From the NCBI GenBank assembly GCA_943846755.1, contig OX044365.1, forward strand, positions 310,001-374,000: DNA of 64,000 bases, given 5' to 3'. Shown piece by piece: positions 26,742-35,518 of the stretch; the stretch's first letter is position 1; the number at the start of each line of letters is the position of its first letter. The translations under genes were made by a program, and so were the position numbers. Below the pieces are notes generated by a model. That model saw only the letters and a program-made list of their open reading frames with translations, was not told where the DNA came from and did no database searches. Source of the DNA: UBA8752 sp002336475. Lineage in GTDB: Bacteria; Bacteroidota; Bacteroidia; Flavobacteriales_D; Sanyastnellaceae.

Positions 26742-27492
26742 CTACTCTGCCACCACGGTAAACTTCAAGGGGGTGTGGGCTTCCAAGAGCAGTTTGGGCT
26801 GTCTTTGGCTTCCAAAGGCTTTTGATGACAAGGCCCACACACTCCAGTGGGCTCCTGGCCCCGCTTGGGCCAATCCGGGTTGGAGCGCATCGACGACCTG
26901 CCCTGTTTCGCCAAAACGGAAATCCAACCGGATGGTGTCGCCCACATGAGAGCCGTCAGGCCGCTGACATGCGATGGAAAGGTGCACCTTCTCGCCCGGT
27001 TGGTAGCGGCGTTGTGCAGGTGCGCTGTAGTCGGGATCCATCCTCTTCAGTGCGGCCATCCAGAGGCGCTCTTCGGCGGCAGGTTGGGCCGAGGCTTGTG
27101 TAAGGCGCTGGCCTAAACCAGCGAGGTCGGTTTGGTCGAGGCATTGCCAGCGGACGGTGAGGCTGTCTTGGTTTTCTCCAACCCAAAACCCGCGCCCAAG
27201 AAAGGGGCAGGTCTTTGGGATGGAGGCGCATTTTGTCGCCACATGAAATGGGGGGCAGTGCCTGTGCCTCACGCCTTACGATGCGGCCGATCTGCGAGCT
27301 GTCGGTCGCAAAAATGAGCCCAGGCCACTGTTGGCCTTCTGTAAATGCGGCGACAGCCTCTCCCCTTTCCCAAGCTGCGGTGATGGGCGCCGTCCCGAGT
27401 TCCATCAATCTCCATGGAAGCGGTGTGCGTGGGCCACAGCTGGACATACATGCTACAACCAGCACCGATAGAAGGATGCTGTTGGGCTTCAT
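26742..27492 (-). CDS. FKBP-like lipoprotein, frameshifted
   Basis: The 5' part reads from ATG 27492 as MKPNSILLSVLVVACMSSCG, a lipobox signal peptide, and continues to about 27215. The 3' part is in another frame (LGRGFWVGENQDSLTVRWQ to VVAE at 26742), ending in an FKBP-like segment (VVDALQPGLAQAGPGAHWSVW, then FG and a final strand). The switch falls near 27195-27215, in a run of C/T. Nothing else is lost, so a one-base sequence error is likelier than a dead gene. It overlaps the upstream FKBP gene by 4 nt. PPIase activity is unproven. Confidence 0.6.
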
Positions 27493-28042
27493 TCAGGAGT
27501 GCGGTACAAGTCGATGCGCATTTCGGCGAGGATGACTGCTTCCTGTGGGATGTCTGGGGGGAGTCCCGTCATGCCCCATGCGCGGGACGGGGGAATCAAG
27601 GCCCGGACGCTGTCCCCCAACGCGGCCGACCCTATGATTTCGTGAAACCCGGTGGGAAGGTCTGTTGCGCCCAACTCGAAGGCGAGGGGACCGTCTTGTT
27701 GCCATGAGGTGATGACCCTGTCATCGAGCAAAGCAAACGCGTGGTGCAGCTCGAGCACTGTGCCTTTGGGCAAGTCAGACACCTTTGTTGCTTGGGGGGG
27801 GCGGTCCAACCATTCCAAACGAATGCCTGTGCCGGTTTGTGTCACTCCGGCCATTGGCTGGCCACAGCGGAGATCAGGCTGTCGAGTTGCGCAGCGCGTT
27901 GCTTGTGAAAGGCGATCAGGTCAGCCTGGGTGGGCTGAGTGTTGGGGGTGCTGGGCACGGGGTTGGGGCTGCCGTTCCAGCAACTGGCGAAGCTGGCAAG
28001 CCCCAGCAGTCCGGCAAGGCCGATGGTCTTGCCGTTCCACAT
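27489..28042 (-). CDS. FKBP-type peptidyl-prolyl isomerase lipoprotein, apparently split by a frameshift
   Basis: A lipoprotein leader (MWNGKTIGLAGLLGLASFASC) from 28042 runs to a stop at 27842, while a second frame starts at 27854 (MAGVTQTGTGIRLEWL) and carries the FKBP core (LPKGTVLELHHAFALLDD, TGFHEIIGSAALGDSVRALIP). Bacteroidota PPIase lipoproteins have both parts in one chain, and the helix before the join (AQLDSLISAVASQWP) continues naturally into the second frame, so one frameshifted gene is the simplest reading. Two overlapping genes are the alternative. It overlaps nrnA by one base. Confidence 0.62.
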
Positions 28043-29100
28043 TAGGTGCCTTCTTCTGCGGCTGCCAAACCTGCGGCGATTTCTGGGAGGAGTCCGCGCA
28101 GGCGGGCCATCACCACGCCGATGGACTCGGTAGAAGCCCCGCCAGCAGCGTTGTTGTGGCCACCGCCGTCGAAGTGTTGTTCTGCGAGGTCGCGCACGCT
28201 GTACTGGCCCACAGAGCGGAAGCTCATCTTGACGCGGTCGGTGGACTGCTTGGCAAAAACGGCGACTTTGACGCCAGCCACGCCCAAGGCTTTGTTGACC
28301 AATCCCTCGGTATATCCCGCGCGGTAATTGAAGCGCGCCATGTCCTCGGCGGTCAGGTGAATGAAGGCCGTTTGAAATTCGGGGTGCACTTCCATGCGCT
28401 CCACCACTGCGAAGGCATGCAATTTCATGCGGTCCATGGGCTGCTCTCCGAAGATGGCTTCGTGCACGGGGGTGTGCTGGAGCCCGCGGTCCATCATTTC
28501 GGCAATGACGCGGTGGGTCTCAGCCGAAACGGAGGCAAACCGAAAGCTGCCCGTGTCGGTCATCATGCCCGCATAGAGCAGCGATGCCATGACAGGCTCG
28601 ATGGCGTCCTTGCCTCCCAATCCGGCGATCACCCCCCACAGGAGCTCCGCGGTGGAGCTGCAGCGGGCGTCGTGCACCTGGGCGGCCGGAAAGTCTTCGG
28701 GCCCCATGTGGTGGTCCACCATGAGCCACGTGCCGGTAGCCGAGCGCGCGGCATCGGCCATGGGCCCAAGGCGTCCCATGCCGTTGTAGTCGAGTGCAAA
28801 CAGCACATCGGCCCGGTGCAAGATGTCTTGTGCTTTTCCCGGATCCCGATCAAACAACACAATGTCTTCGACCCCTTCCATCCAATCCAACGCCTCGTCG
28901 GGCGCGTCGGGCAGCAAGCAGGTCACGTCCTTGCCGGAGGACTCAGGTAGCGGGCCAGGGCCAAGCGATGTCCCCACGGCATCGGCATCGGGCGAGCGGT
29001 GGCTGGTAATGGCGACGGTATTGGCCCCTTCAAGGTGTTCGCGAAAAGCGGCCAGGTCTGCGGCGTCCACCATGCTGTGGACGGATTGCGTTGCATTCAT
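28042..29100 (-). CDS. nrnA: bifunctional oligoribonuclease/PAP phosphatase, DHH family
   Basis: 352 aa from ATG 29100. DHH-family motifs are clear: AITSHRSPDADAVGTSLG, ALDYNGMGRLG, LMVDHHMGPEDF, and the DHHA1 box FDGGGHNNAAGG. NrnA-type enzymes degrade short RNA oligonucleotides and dephosphorylate 3'-phosphoadenosine 5'-phosphate, in the cytoplasm with manganese. The start region lies only 24 nt from the divergent nth gene. It ends overlapping the FKBP lipoprotein start. Confidence 0.9.
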   Translation of the reverse strand: MNATQSVHSMVDAADLAAFREHLEGANTVAITSHRSPDADAVGTSLGPGPLPESSGKDVTCLLPDAPDEALDWMEGVEDIVLFDRDPGKAQDILHRADVLFALDYNGMGRLGPMADAARSATGTWLMVDHHMGPEDFPAAQVHDARCSSTAELLWGVIAGLGGKDAIEPVMASLLYAGMMTDTGSFRFASVSAETHRVIAEMMDRGLQHTPVHEAIFGEQPMDRMKLHAFAVVERMEVHPEFQTAFIHLTAEDMARFNYRAGYTEGLVNKALGVAGVKVAVFAKQSTDRVKMSFRSVGQYSVRDLAEQHFDGGGHNNAAGGASTESIGVVMARLRGLLPEIAAGLAAAEEGT

Positions 29101-29112
29101 CTGTTGCGAAGA

Positions 29113-29120
29113 TACCTTGC
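29113..29120 (+). promoter_or_regulatory. possible -7 box of nth
   Basis: TACCTTGC, a variant of TAnnTTTG, ends 4 nt before the nth ATG. The whole nrnA-nth gap is 24 nt, so the -33 region would lie inside nrnA. Confidence 0.25.
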
Positions 29121-29124
29121 ACCC

Positions 29125-29814
29125 ATGTCCGACACCACCATCGTTTCGCCCCTTCCCCTCCCCGATTTGTCGACAAAGTCTGCGCGTGTCCAATGGGTGA
29201 TGGACGAACTCGAGCGTCTGTACCCTGAAGTGCCGGTTCCTCTGGACCACACCGACCCCTACACCTTGCTGGTGGCCGTGCTGCTCAGCGCCCAATGCAC
29301 GGACGAGCGGGTCAACCAGATCACCCCGGCCCTGTTTGCCCGGGCGAACAACCCCAAGGACATGCGGCACGTCCCCGTAGAGGAGGTGCGGGCCATCATC
29401 CGCCCGTGTGGACTCAGCCCGCAGAAGTCCAAGGCCATCGTGCGTTTGAGCGAGATCCTGATGGACGAGCACGGCGGCATTGTCCCCCAAGACATGGAGG
29501 CGTTGGAGCGGCTGCCGGGCGTGGGCCACAAGACCGCGTCGGTGGTCATGTCGCAGGCCTTTGGCGTCCCGGCCTTTCCGGTGGACACCCACATCCACCG
29601 GCTGATGTACCGCTGGAATTTCACCAACGGCAAGAATGTGGAGCAGACCGAGCGCGACGCCAAGCGCCTCTTCCCTGAGGACAAGTGGAACAAGCTGCAC
29701 CTGCAGATCATCTTTTATGGCCGCGAGTACTCCCCTGCCCGAAGCCCCAAGCGCGACCGCGATTTCATCACGCGCACCATTGGCCGCAAGTCCGAAATCG
29801 CCAAGCTGAAGTAA
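29125..29814 (+). CDS. nth: endonuclease III-type DNA glycosylase lacking the Fe-S cysteines
   Basis: 229 aa. Endonuclease III removes oxidised pyrimidines and nicks abasic sites. The helix-hairpin-helix LERLPGVGHKTASVVMSQAF carries the catalytic Lys, and VDTHIHRLMYRW the catalytic Asp. Upstream LLVAVLLSAQCTDERVN is also typical. The C-terminus reads YGREYSPARSPKRDRDF, so the four cysteines of the [4Fe-4S] loop found in most Nth are absent; the protein nevertheless appears full length. It is divergent from nrnA and followed by the ATP-grasp gene. Confidence 0.88.
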   Translation: MSDTTIVSPLPLPDLSTKSARVQWVMDELERLYPEVPVPLDHTDPYTLLVAVLLSAQCTDERVNQITPALFARANNPKDMRHVPVEEVRAIIRPCGLSPQKSKAIVRLSEILMDEHGGIVPQDMEALERLPGVGHKTASVVMSQAFGVPAFPVDTHIHRLMYRWNFTNGKNVEQTERDAKRLFPEDKWNKLHLQIIFYGREYSPARSPKRDRDFITRTIGRKSEIAKLK

Positions 29815-29823
29815 TCCTGCGCC

Positions 29824-30692
29824 ATGGGCTTCTTTTCCAACGACTACCCTGAGCGCATGCCCTTTCTGGAGCGCATCGGCAAGGAATGGCGCTTCCGCAA
29901 AGGCGGTCAAGGCCTCCAAGCCCGAGACACGGCCAGCCGCAGTTCGTTCTGGTTCACCCCGATTGGCCGAGCAAGCGCGCCAGCATCATGGCGTACGCCG
30001 ACGCGCTCGGTTGGGCGGTCACCAACCGCAAGGACACGCCTGCCCGATACAAGGGGCAAGTCCGCATCCAGCTCGCCTTTGACGACCGCACCGAAAAGCG
30101 AGAGGCCCAGCCCGGCATGTGGAACGGCCATTGCCTGGACATCAGCAAGTCCACCCTCGACCGCCACCACCAGGCCGTCTTCGGCTACGGTGTCAACGTG
30201 GACCCCGCCGCACATAAAGGCCCCATGCTGGAAAAGTCGGAGGGCAATGCCGTTCATGACGGCAGAGAAATCCAGGGTCCCCTCTCCCAGGACCAGCTCC
30301 AGCCTGGCAAGGTCTACCAGCGCATCATCGACAACTGCACCGAAGGCGGCCTCTTCGAGGACCTCCGCGTGGTCATCATCCGAGGCGAGGTGCCGGTGGT
30401 CTACCGCAAGCGCAAGACCGGGGCGGTGCGATACACCAATGAGACCGCAGAAGTCGATTTGGCGAAATCGCCCAAAACCGTCCTTTCCGAGTCAGAAATC
30501 GACCAAATCGTGTCGCTTTCGGCCAAAATGTGCGCCGATTTCGCAGAATTGGACGTTTTGCGTGACCGCCAAGATGGCCGGATGTACTGCGTCGACCTCA
30601 ACCCCACTCCTTTTGGCCCTCCTGCGGGCCTTTCCAATGAGCAAAAAACGAAAGCAATGATGTGCATCGAGCAAGTCTTCAGCGCGCATTAA
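29824..30692 (+). CDS. ATP-grasp-like protein, apparent frameshift near its 5' end
   Basis: Natural-looking protein starts at ATG 29824 (MGFFSNDYPERMPFLERIGK) but after about residue 38 the frame becomes Pro/Arg-rich; the next frame takes over (QFVLVHPDWPSKRASIMAYA) and stays open to 30692. The switch is near 29925-29945. The body has ATP-grasp-like signatures: MLEKSEGNAVHDGREIQGP, RIIDN, EDLRVVIIRGEVPVVYRKRK, and ELDVLRDRQDGRMYCVDLNP with FGPP at the metal site. Function is unknown; relatives occur near polysaccharide genes. A start at 29886 would avoid the shift but begins with unlikely sequence. Confidence 0.6.
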
Positions 30693-30815
30693 GGGAATTC
30701 TTCTGTTGGCTTTCACAACACGCACAAGACCACGCCACACAAAATGGAGGTGGTCTCTTGCTTGCGGATAAGGGCATTAGGCTTTTAATTTCAGCGCAAC
30801 TTGAACCAAACCAGC

Positions 30816-31680
30816 ATGCGCCATTTACTTGCCGTGCTGATGCTCCTTGCATCGGTACCTCTATTTGCTCAGGAAGACTGTGACGTCTTCAACATCCAAG
30901 AGCTGTCGGCAGCTTATCTTGAATTTTTCAGTCGACAGTACCATCCTTCAGTCCGATGGATCTTACGAGGTTTACCTCAGCAATGGAACCACATACACTC
31001 AGGTTCAAGGTTGCACGGATCCGGCACTCACCGAGTACGATGCCTGCGGCCAACACCGACGACGGAGTGCGCGACGTTGCCTTTGCTGCGAGCGCCTTCG
31101 AATGGACGGCTACACTACAGCCTGGTGGAGATCGGCGACCAGTGCTGGTTTGCGGAGAACCTGCGCACGACGGTGTATGCTGATGGCACGGCGTATTCCT
31201 GAGGTGACCGACAATTCGGCTTGGTCGGGATTGAGCACAGGTGCGCGTTGCGATTATAACAACGATGCTAGCTAACGTGGCCGACCTACGGCCGGCTGTA
31301 CAATTGGTATGCTGTTACGAATGCGCGGGGCTGTGCCCAAATGGTTGGCATGTTCCTACGGATGGAGAGTGGACGGCATTGGAGATTACATCACAGTCAC
31401 AAGGTTTCAAGCGGAACCGAGGGCACGGCCTTGAAGTCTACGTCAGGTTGGAGTTCTGGTGGCAACGGCACGGATGACTTTGGGTTTTCGGCCCTTCCGG
31501 GCGGCTTCCGCACGCTACGCATGGCTACTTCTACTTGCCGGGACTACGGCTACTGGTGGAGTTCTTCGCCCAGTGGCGGCAATGCTTGGTCCGGACTTGG
31601 ACACTACGATCCAGCATCGACCGGAGCTACGACAATCCACGGTCGGCTTCTCGGTCAGGTGTCTTAGGGATGCCGATTGA
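30816..31680 (+). pseudogene. FISUMP-domain secreted protein, copy 1, multiply frameshifted
   Basis: A signal peptide starts at 30816 (MRHLLAVLMLLASVPLFAQ). Family segments then appear in alternating frames: DGYTYSLVEIGDQCWFAENL, NGWHVPTDGEWTALE, GNGTDDFGFSALPGG, and the end GFSVRCLRDAD. This is the Fib_succ_major (FISUMP) domain, a C-type-lectin-like fold. At least six single-base shifts separate the pieces, while the nucleotide identity to copies 2-4 stays high, so either sequence errors or very recent decay is implied. It is the most diverged member of the four-gene array and lacks the dockerin-like segment seen in the others. Confidence 0.65.
31504..31680 (+). other. C-terminal variable-region-like segment, FISUMP copy 1
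   Basis: Starts after the constant CTTCCGGGCGG and ends with GGCTTCTCGGTCAGGTGTC, both identical in all four copies. Between them the bases differ between copies at scattered positions while the scaffold (TACGGCTACTGGTGGAGTTC) is fixed. This is the pattern of DGR variable repeats, not proof of one. Confidence 0.45.
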
Positions 31681-31742
31681 GCGAAGCGAAGGAGGGTTGA
31701 CACTTTGAAACTTTGGAGGCCGCAGGCCGACGGGGAGTACAT

Positions 31743-31773
31743 GCCGGATTTCGGCCGCAGGTCGAAATCCGGC
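31743..31773 (+). repeat. conserved hairpin downstream of FISUMP copy 1
   Basis: GCCGGATTTCG (31743-31753) and CGAAATCCGGC (31763-31773) form a perfect 11-bp stem with a 9-nt loop. The same element follows all four FISUMP genes. It has no T tract. Confidence 0.75.
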
Positions 31774-31789
31774 GGCCGAACTTCACGGC

Positions 31790-31819
31790 ATGTCTATTCC
31801 AAAAAAGCCAAGACATTCA
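31790..31819 (+). pseudogene. Avd-like gene start, truncated after ~9 codons
   Basis: ATG 31790 opens MSIPKKPRHS, matching the first residues of the three Avd-like fragments downstream (MSLPKKPRSH). The similarity stops where the minus-strand GNAT gene ends, suggesting that the toxin-antitoxin module replaced or displaced the rest. Confidence 0.5.
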
Positions 31820-32325
31820 TCACCCTTGGCCAAGCGCCCGGATGGTGCGCATGGGGAGGAACATCCTGCCGCTGTCGGGCAGGGCGATGAACCCGTAGCG
31901 CGCATAGAAAGTGGCAGCGCCATCGTCCAGCGGGATCGACCACGACCGCCATGGCGCCGACACTTTCGTCGGACAACCAGAGGCAACGCAAAAGGGCGTC
32001 CATCAACAGGAGCTCTCCCAGCCCTTGCCCGCGGCAAGACAGGTCTCGGGCCAAGCGTCCGAGGAGGATGACCGGAGCACGGTAGGACTTGGGCAGAGAC
32101 TTCCGAAGGGCTGCGGGCACTTCGGTGCGGGGAATGCTGTCGGTGGACAACGTGTAGAACCCCAGCACTTGAGGCGTGCCCTGCGTCAGGACAAAGCAGG
32201 CCGACAATTTCCGCCTGGACGTCCTGCCGAGCCTGAGTCGCGATGTAGGCCGTCAGCGCTTCTGATTCACAACGAAAGCCGTGCCCTGTCGTGGGTCTTG
32301 GCCAACAGTTCGACCCGCAAGTCAT
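31820..32325 (-). CDS. GNAT acetyltransferase toxin (TacT-like), frameshifted
   Basis: The start follows the antitoxin stop directly at 32325. Family segments are spread over three frames: SEALTAYIATQARQDVQ, then ACFVLTQGTPQVLGFYTLST and VILLGRLARDLSCRGQGLGE (acetyl-CoA binding R/QxxGxG-like), then AATFYARYGFIALPD and RMFLPMRTI. TacT toxins acetylate the amino acid on charged tRNAs. At least three single-base shifts are needed to join it, as in the neighbouring FISUMP genes. The pairing and order with the DUF1778 antitoxin are diagnostic. Confidence 0.72.
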
Positions 32326-32631
32326 TCACTGGCCCTGCATTGCGCTTTGGTGCCGATCAAATGCCTGTTTCAGCGCTGCATTGGGTTTCACCTCACCCAG
32401 CACCGCCTCGAAAAACACGGCCTGGTCACGCTCGCTCACCAGGATTCTGTCGTTTTCTGCAATCAGTTTCTGGGCGTGGTTCTTCACGATGCGCAGGATG
32501 AAGCTGCTTACCGACTTGTCGCCACTCAGCACCTGGGCGCGCTTGAACAGCGCTTTGTCCTGTGCTGTCAATCGAATTTCGATGCGCCCAGCTTTGTGGC
32601 TCGCATCGTCCATCATCGCCTGCTCCTTCAT
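32326..32631 (-). CDS. DUF1778-family antitoxin (TacA-like)
   Basis: 101 aa from ATG 32631. The N-terminal ribbon-helix-helix region (GRIEIRLTAQDKALFKRAQ) binds DNA, and the C-terminal tail (RDQAVFFEAVLGEVKPN, then ALKQAFDRH) is the toxin-neutralising part typical of DUF1778/TacA. It is intact, unlike its toxin. A perfect inverted repeat lies 9 nt upstream of the start and is a likely autoregulatory operator. Confidence 0.85.
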   Translation of the reverse strand: MKEQAMMDDASHKAGRIEIRLTAQDKALFKRAQVLSGDKSVSSFILRIVKNHAQKLIAENDRILVSERDQAVFFEAVLGEVKPNAALKQAFDRHQSAMQGQ

Positions 32632-32639
32632 GACGACAA

Positions 32640-32662
32640 ATGTACGGCGTTTGTCCGTACAT
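32640..32662 (-). promoter_or_regulatory. putative operator of the GNAT/DUF1778 module
   Basis: ATGTACGG (32640-32647) and CCGTACAT (32655-32662) form an 8-bp perfect inverted repeat with a 7-nt spacer, 8 nt upstream of the antitoxin ATG. Ribbon-helix-helix antitoxins usually bind such palindromes at their own promoter. Confidence 0.6.
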
Positions 32663-32857
32663 AAGGCAAAGGCCATTCTGGTCGTTTTATCCATCGAGGC
32701 GCAATGACGAGAAGACCACAGCAGCGCGAGCGTCTCATCTTGCTCGCGTGCGATGTCAAGATGTTGGCGTCGTCCTGTCGACCAAGGAGGACCGTGCGCC
32801 CACAAACCGACCCCCAACACCGTTGTCGTGAGGCGCAATTTTCCCGAAATTGTGTGC

Positions 32858-35213
32858 ATGACCCGAATCTGCTTGCTGGCTCTCCTCCTGAGCGCCGCTT
32901 TCTGCCTGCCTGCGCAAACCATTGTCCCGCCCTACAACCCGGACGTGGACCAAGACAGCGCCATTGGCGCCGGTGACCTGCTCGGACTCCTCCCCTTGTT
33001 TGGCAACTATTTCACCCCGAGTGAAGTCACGGTCGACGGACAGACCCTGACCGAATACATCGCTGCACTGGAGGAAGCCGCGGGCAACGCCACCAGCGAC
33101 ACCGTCACCATCCCCATGCTGTCCGGCACTGCTCCCGGCCAAATGCTGTACTGGAACGGCGCCGAATGGACGCTTGTTCCCACCGGCCAGCCCGGTGATG
33201 CCCTGCTGCTCGAGGGAACCACGCCGACCTGGACCTCAGCTGACCCCAGAATTGTTGGGCATCGAGCTCGTGACGGGCTGTACCGATGCGACGGCCTGCA
33301 ACTACACGGGCGCCACGGTCGAGGACGGCAGTTGCCAGTATTGGGACGACTGCGGTGTGTGCGGCGGTCCGGGCCGGTGCAGGAATGCGGCTGCGCCCCC
33401 CTTCCCGAGGGAGATTGTGACTGCGAAGGCAACCAGCTTGACGCCCTCAACGTGTGTGGCGGCACCTGTTTGGAGGACGCCGATGGCGACGGCATCTGCG
33501 ATGACGACGGCAACGACGATTGCGTGGGGCAGCCCGACGACTGCGGCATCTGCAACGGCCCGGGCGCCATCTACGAATGTGGCTGCACGGGAATTGCCCC
33601 CGGCGATTGCGATTGCGCCGGCAACCAGCTCGATGCACTCGGCATCTGTGGTGGCAGTTGTGCAGCCGATGCCGATGGCGACGGCCTCTGCGACGACGTG
33701 GACGATTGCGTGGGCGACTACGACGCTTGTGGCGTGTGCAACGGTCCCGGCGCCATCTACGACTGCGGTTGCGAGGACATTGCCGAAGGGGCGTGCGATT
33801 GTGCAGGCAATACCGAAGACGCAGTGGGTACCTGTGGCGGCAGCTGCACAGCCGACCTCAATGGCGACGGCATTTGCGACGACGACAGCCTGCCGGGCTG
33901 CACCTACGAGACGGCCTGTAACTACGATCCCAGCGCAGCACTGGACGACGGCAGCTGCGATTTCGACACCTGTTTCGGTTGCGACGATCCGACAGCTTGC
34001 AACTTCAGCGCCTTGGTGACCAACCCCAATGGCAGTTGCGTGTACCCGGAACCAGAACTGGATTGCGATGGCGCGTGCTTGGCCGATGCCGATGGCGACG
34101 GCGTGTGCGACGCTTTCGAAGTGTTGGGCTGCACGGACGAGGGCGCCTGCAACTACAGCGAGACCGCAACAGACGACGACGGCAGTTGCACCTACCCCGG
34201 GTGCACGGACCCCAGCTTCTGCAATTACGACGCCGATGCGGGATGTGACGATGGCAGCTGCGCGGGCGGCTATCCGGCCTGTTTGGATCCTGCGGCCTGC
34301 AACTACGACGCCGAAGCCATATGCGGGGGCGTCACCTGCGTCTTTCCCGGGTGCAACGACTCTTTGGCTGTGAACTTCGACCCGCTTGCAGGCTGCGATG
34401 ACGGTAGTTGTCTCTTCGCCGGCTGCATCTACGAGACGGCCTGCAATTACGACCCTCAGGCCGACATCAACGACGGCAGTTGCACCTTCGGCGATTGCGA
34501 CGGCTGCAACGACCCCGATGCCGTGAACTACAACCCCACGAGCACCAACGACGCAGCCTGTGTCTATTGCAACAACGTGGAATTTGATGGGTACACATAC
34601 TCGTTGGTCCAGATCGGCGACCAATGCTGGTTTGCCGAGAACCTGCGGACGACGACCTACCTCAACGGTGATGTGATTCCTGCGGGCTTGACGGACGGCG
34701 AGTGGGAGTCGACCACTTCTGGAGCCACTGCGGTGTACGGCGAGGGCAGCAGCGCATGCTTCAACGGTAGTCCTGACATCGATGCCTGCGACGAGACGCA
34801 GTCATTGGCGGAGTATGGCAGGCTTTACAACTGGTATGCCGTGGACGATGCGCGGAGCCTGTGTCCGAGCGGATGGCATGTCCCGACCGATGGGGAGTGG
34901 ACGGATCTGGAAGATTTCATCACCTCACAAGGCTTCAGCGGAACTGAGGGAACGGCTTTGAAATCGACCTATGGATGGAATGGTGGCGGCAACGGCACGG
35001 ACGACTTTGGGTTTTCGGCCCTTCCGGGCGGCTACCGCCGCTACTACGATGGCGCCTTCGACAATGCCGGGTACTACGGCTACTGGTGGAGTTCTTCGCC
35101 CAGTGGCGGCGTGCTTGGTACCGGTACTTGAGCAGCTACAATCCAGTCATCACCGGGACCTCGCACATCCACGACTCGGCTTCTCGGTCAGGTGTCTTAG
35201 GGATGCCGATTGA
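32858..35213 (+). CDS. large Cys-rich FISUMP-domain secreted protein, copy 2, frameshifted
   Basis: ATG 32858 begins a signal peptide (MTRICLLALLLSAAFCLPAQ). A dockerin-like segment (DVDQDSAIGAGDLLGLLPLF) follows, then long arrays of two repeats: CTDATACNYTGATVEDGSC-type units and DDCGICNGPGAIYECGC / DADGDGLCDD acidic, calcium-loop-like units. The FISUMP domain spans about 34570-35213 (QIGDQCWFAENLRTT, YGRLYNWYAVDDA, CPSGWHVPTDGEWTDLE, GTDDFGFSALPGG, WWSSSPSGG). Frames shift near 33245, return near 33370, and shift again near 35108 and 35175, so GFSVRCLRDAD at the end is out of frame as given. It is probably a cell-surface binding protein. Confidence 0.72.
35031..35213 (+). other. C-terminal variable-region-like segment, FISUMP copy 2
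   Basis: After correcting two one-base shifts it reads AWYRYLSSYNPVITGTSHIH and then (H)D-GFSVRC, where copies 3 and 4 have DYTIQSSTGTTQST and DYSIQ-ITGATQSTI. Differences cluster here while flanking DNA is nearly identical. Confidence 0.5.
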
Positions 35214-35275
35214 GCGAAGCGAAGGAGGGTTGACACTTTGAAACTTTGGAGGCCGCAGGCCGACGGGGAGTACAT

Positions 35276-35306
35276 GCCGGATTTCGGCCGCAGGTCGAAA
35301 TCCGGC
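35276..35306 (+). repeat. conserved hairpin downstream of FISUMP copy 2
   Basis: The same 11-bp perfect stem (35276-35286 with 35296-35306) and 9-nt loop as after copy 1, ending 16 nt before the ATG of the Avd-like frame. Confidence 0.75.
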
Positions 35307-35322
35307 GACCGAACTTCACGGC

Positions 35323-35502
35323 ATGTCATTGCCTAAAAAACCAAGAAGCCACGAAGACTTGCCGGTCTTCAAACAAGCGTGGGATGTGCTGGTGGAACTC
35401 CACAGAACCGGGGAGGATGTGCCGCGTTCGTTTCGCTACAACGAGTTGCCCGTGGTCAAGCTCCAAGCCTTGGAGGTCGCTCCAAACTTGGGCTATCTTT
35501 AG
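35323..35502 (+). pseudogene. truncated Avd-like four-helix-bundle protein, fragment 2
   Basis: 59 aa starting MSLPKKPRSHEDLPVFKQAW, continuing DVLVELHRTGEDVPRSFRY. The ELPVxKxxYDL-type first helix followed by a short linker with PR and FRY resembles the N-terminus of Avd, the accessory protein encoded beside DGR variable genes. Full Avd is about 120 aa; this frame ends after one helix and an unrelated tail (NELPVVKLQALEVAPNLGYL). The end TATCTTTA also looks like a -7 promoter box for the next gene. Confidence 0.5.
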
Positions 35503-35518
35503 TGGCCAATTGCTTGTC

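Noticed and set aside
33300..34560. CRISPR-like array
   Set aside because: The repeated DNA encodes imperfect DDGSC/CNGPGA protein repeats of varying length, with no constant repeat and spacer pattern.
33302..34624. 440-aa open frame on the minus strand
   Set aside because: It is the antisense of the repetitive Cys/Asp-rich region of FISUMP copy 2; the Val/Ala-rich repetitive product is a composition artefact.
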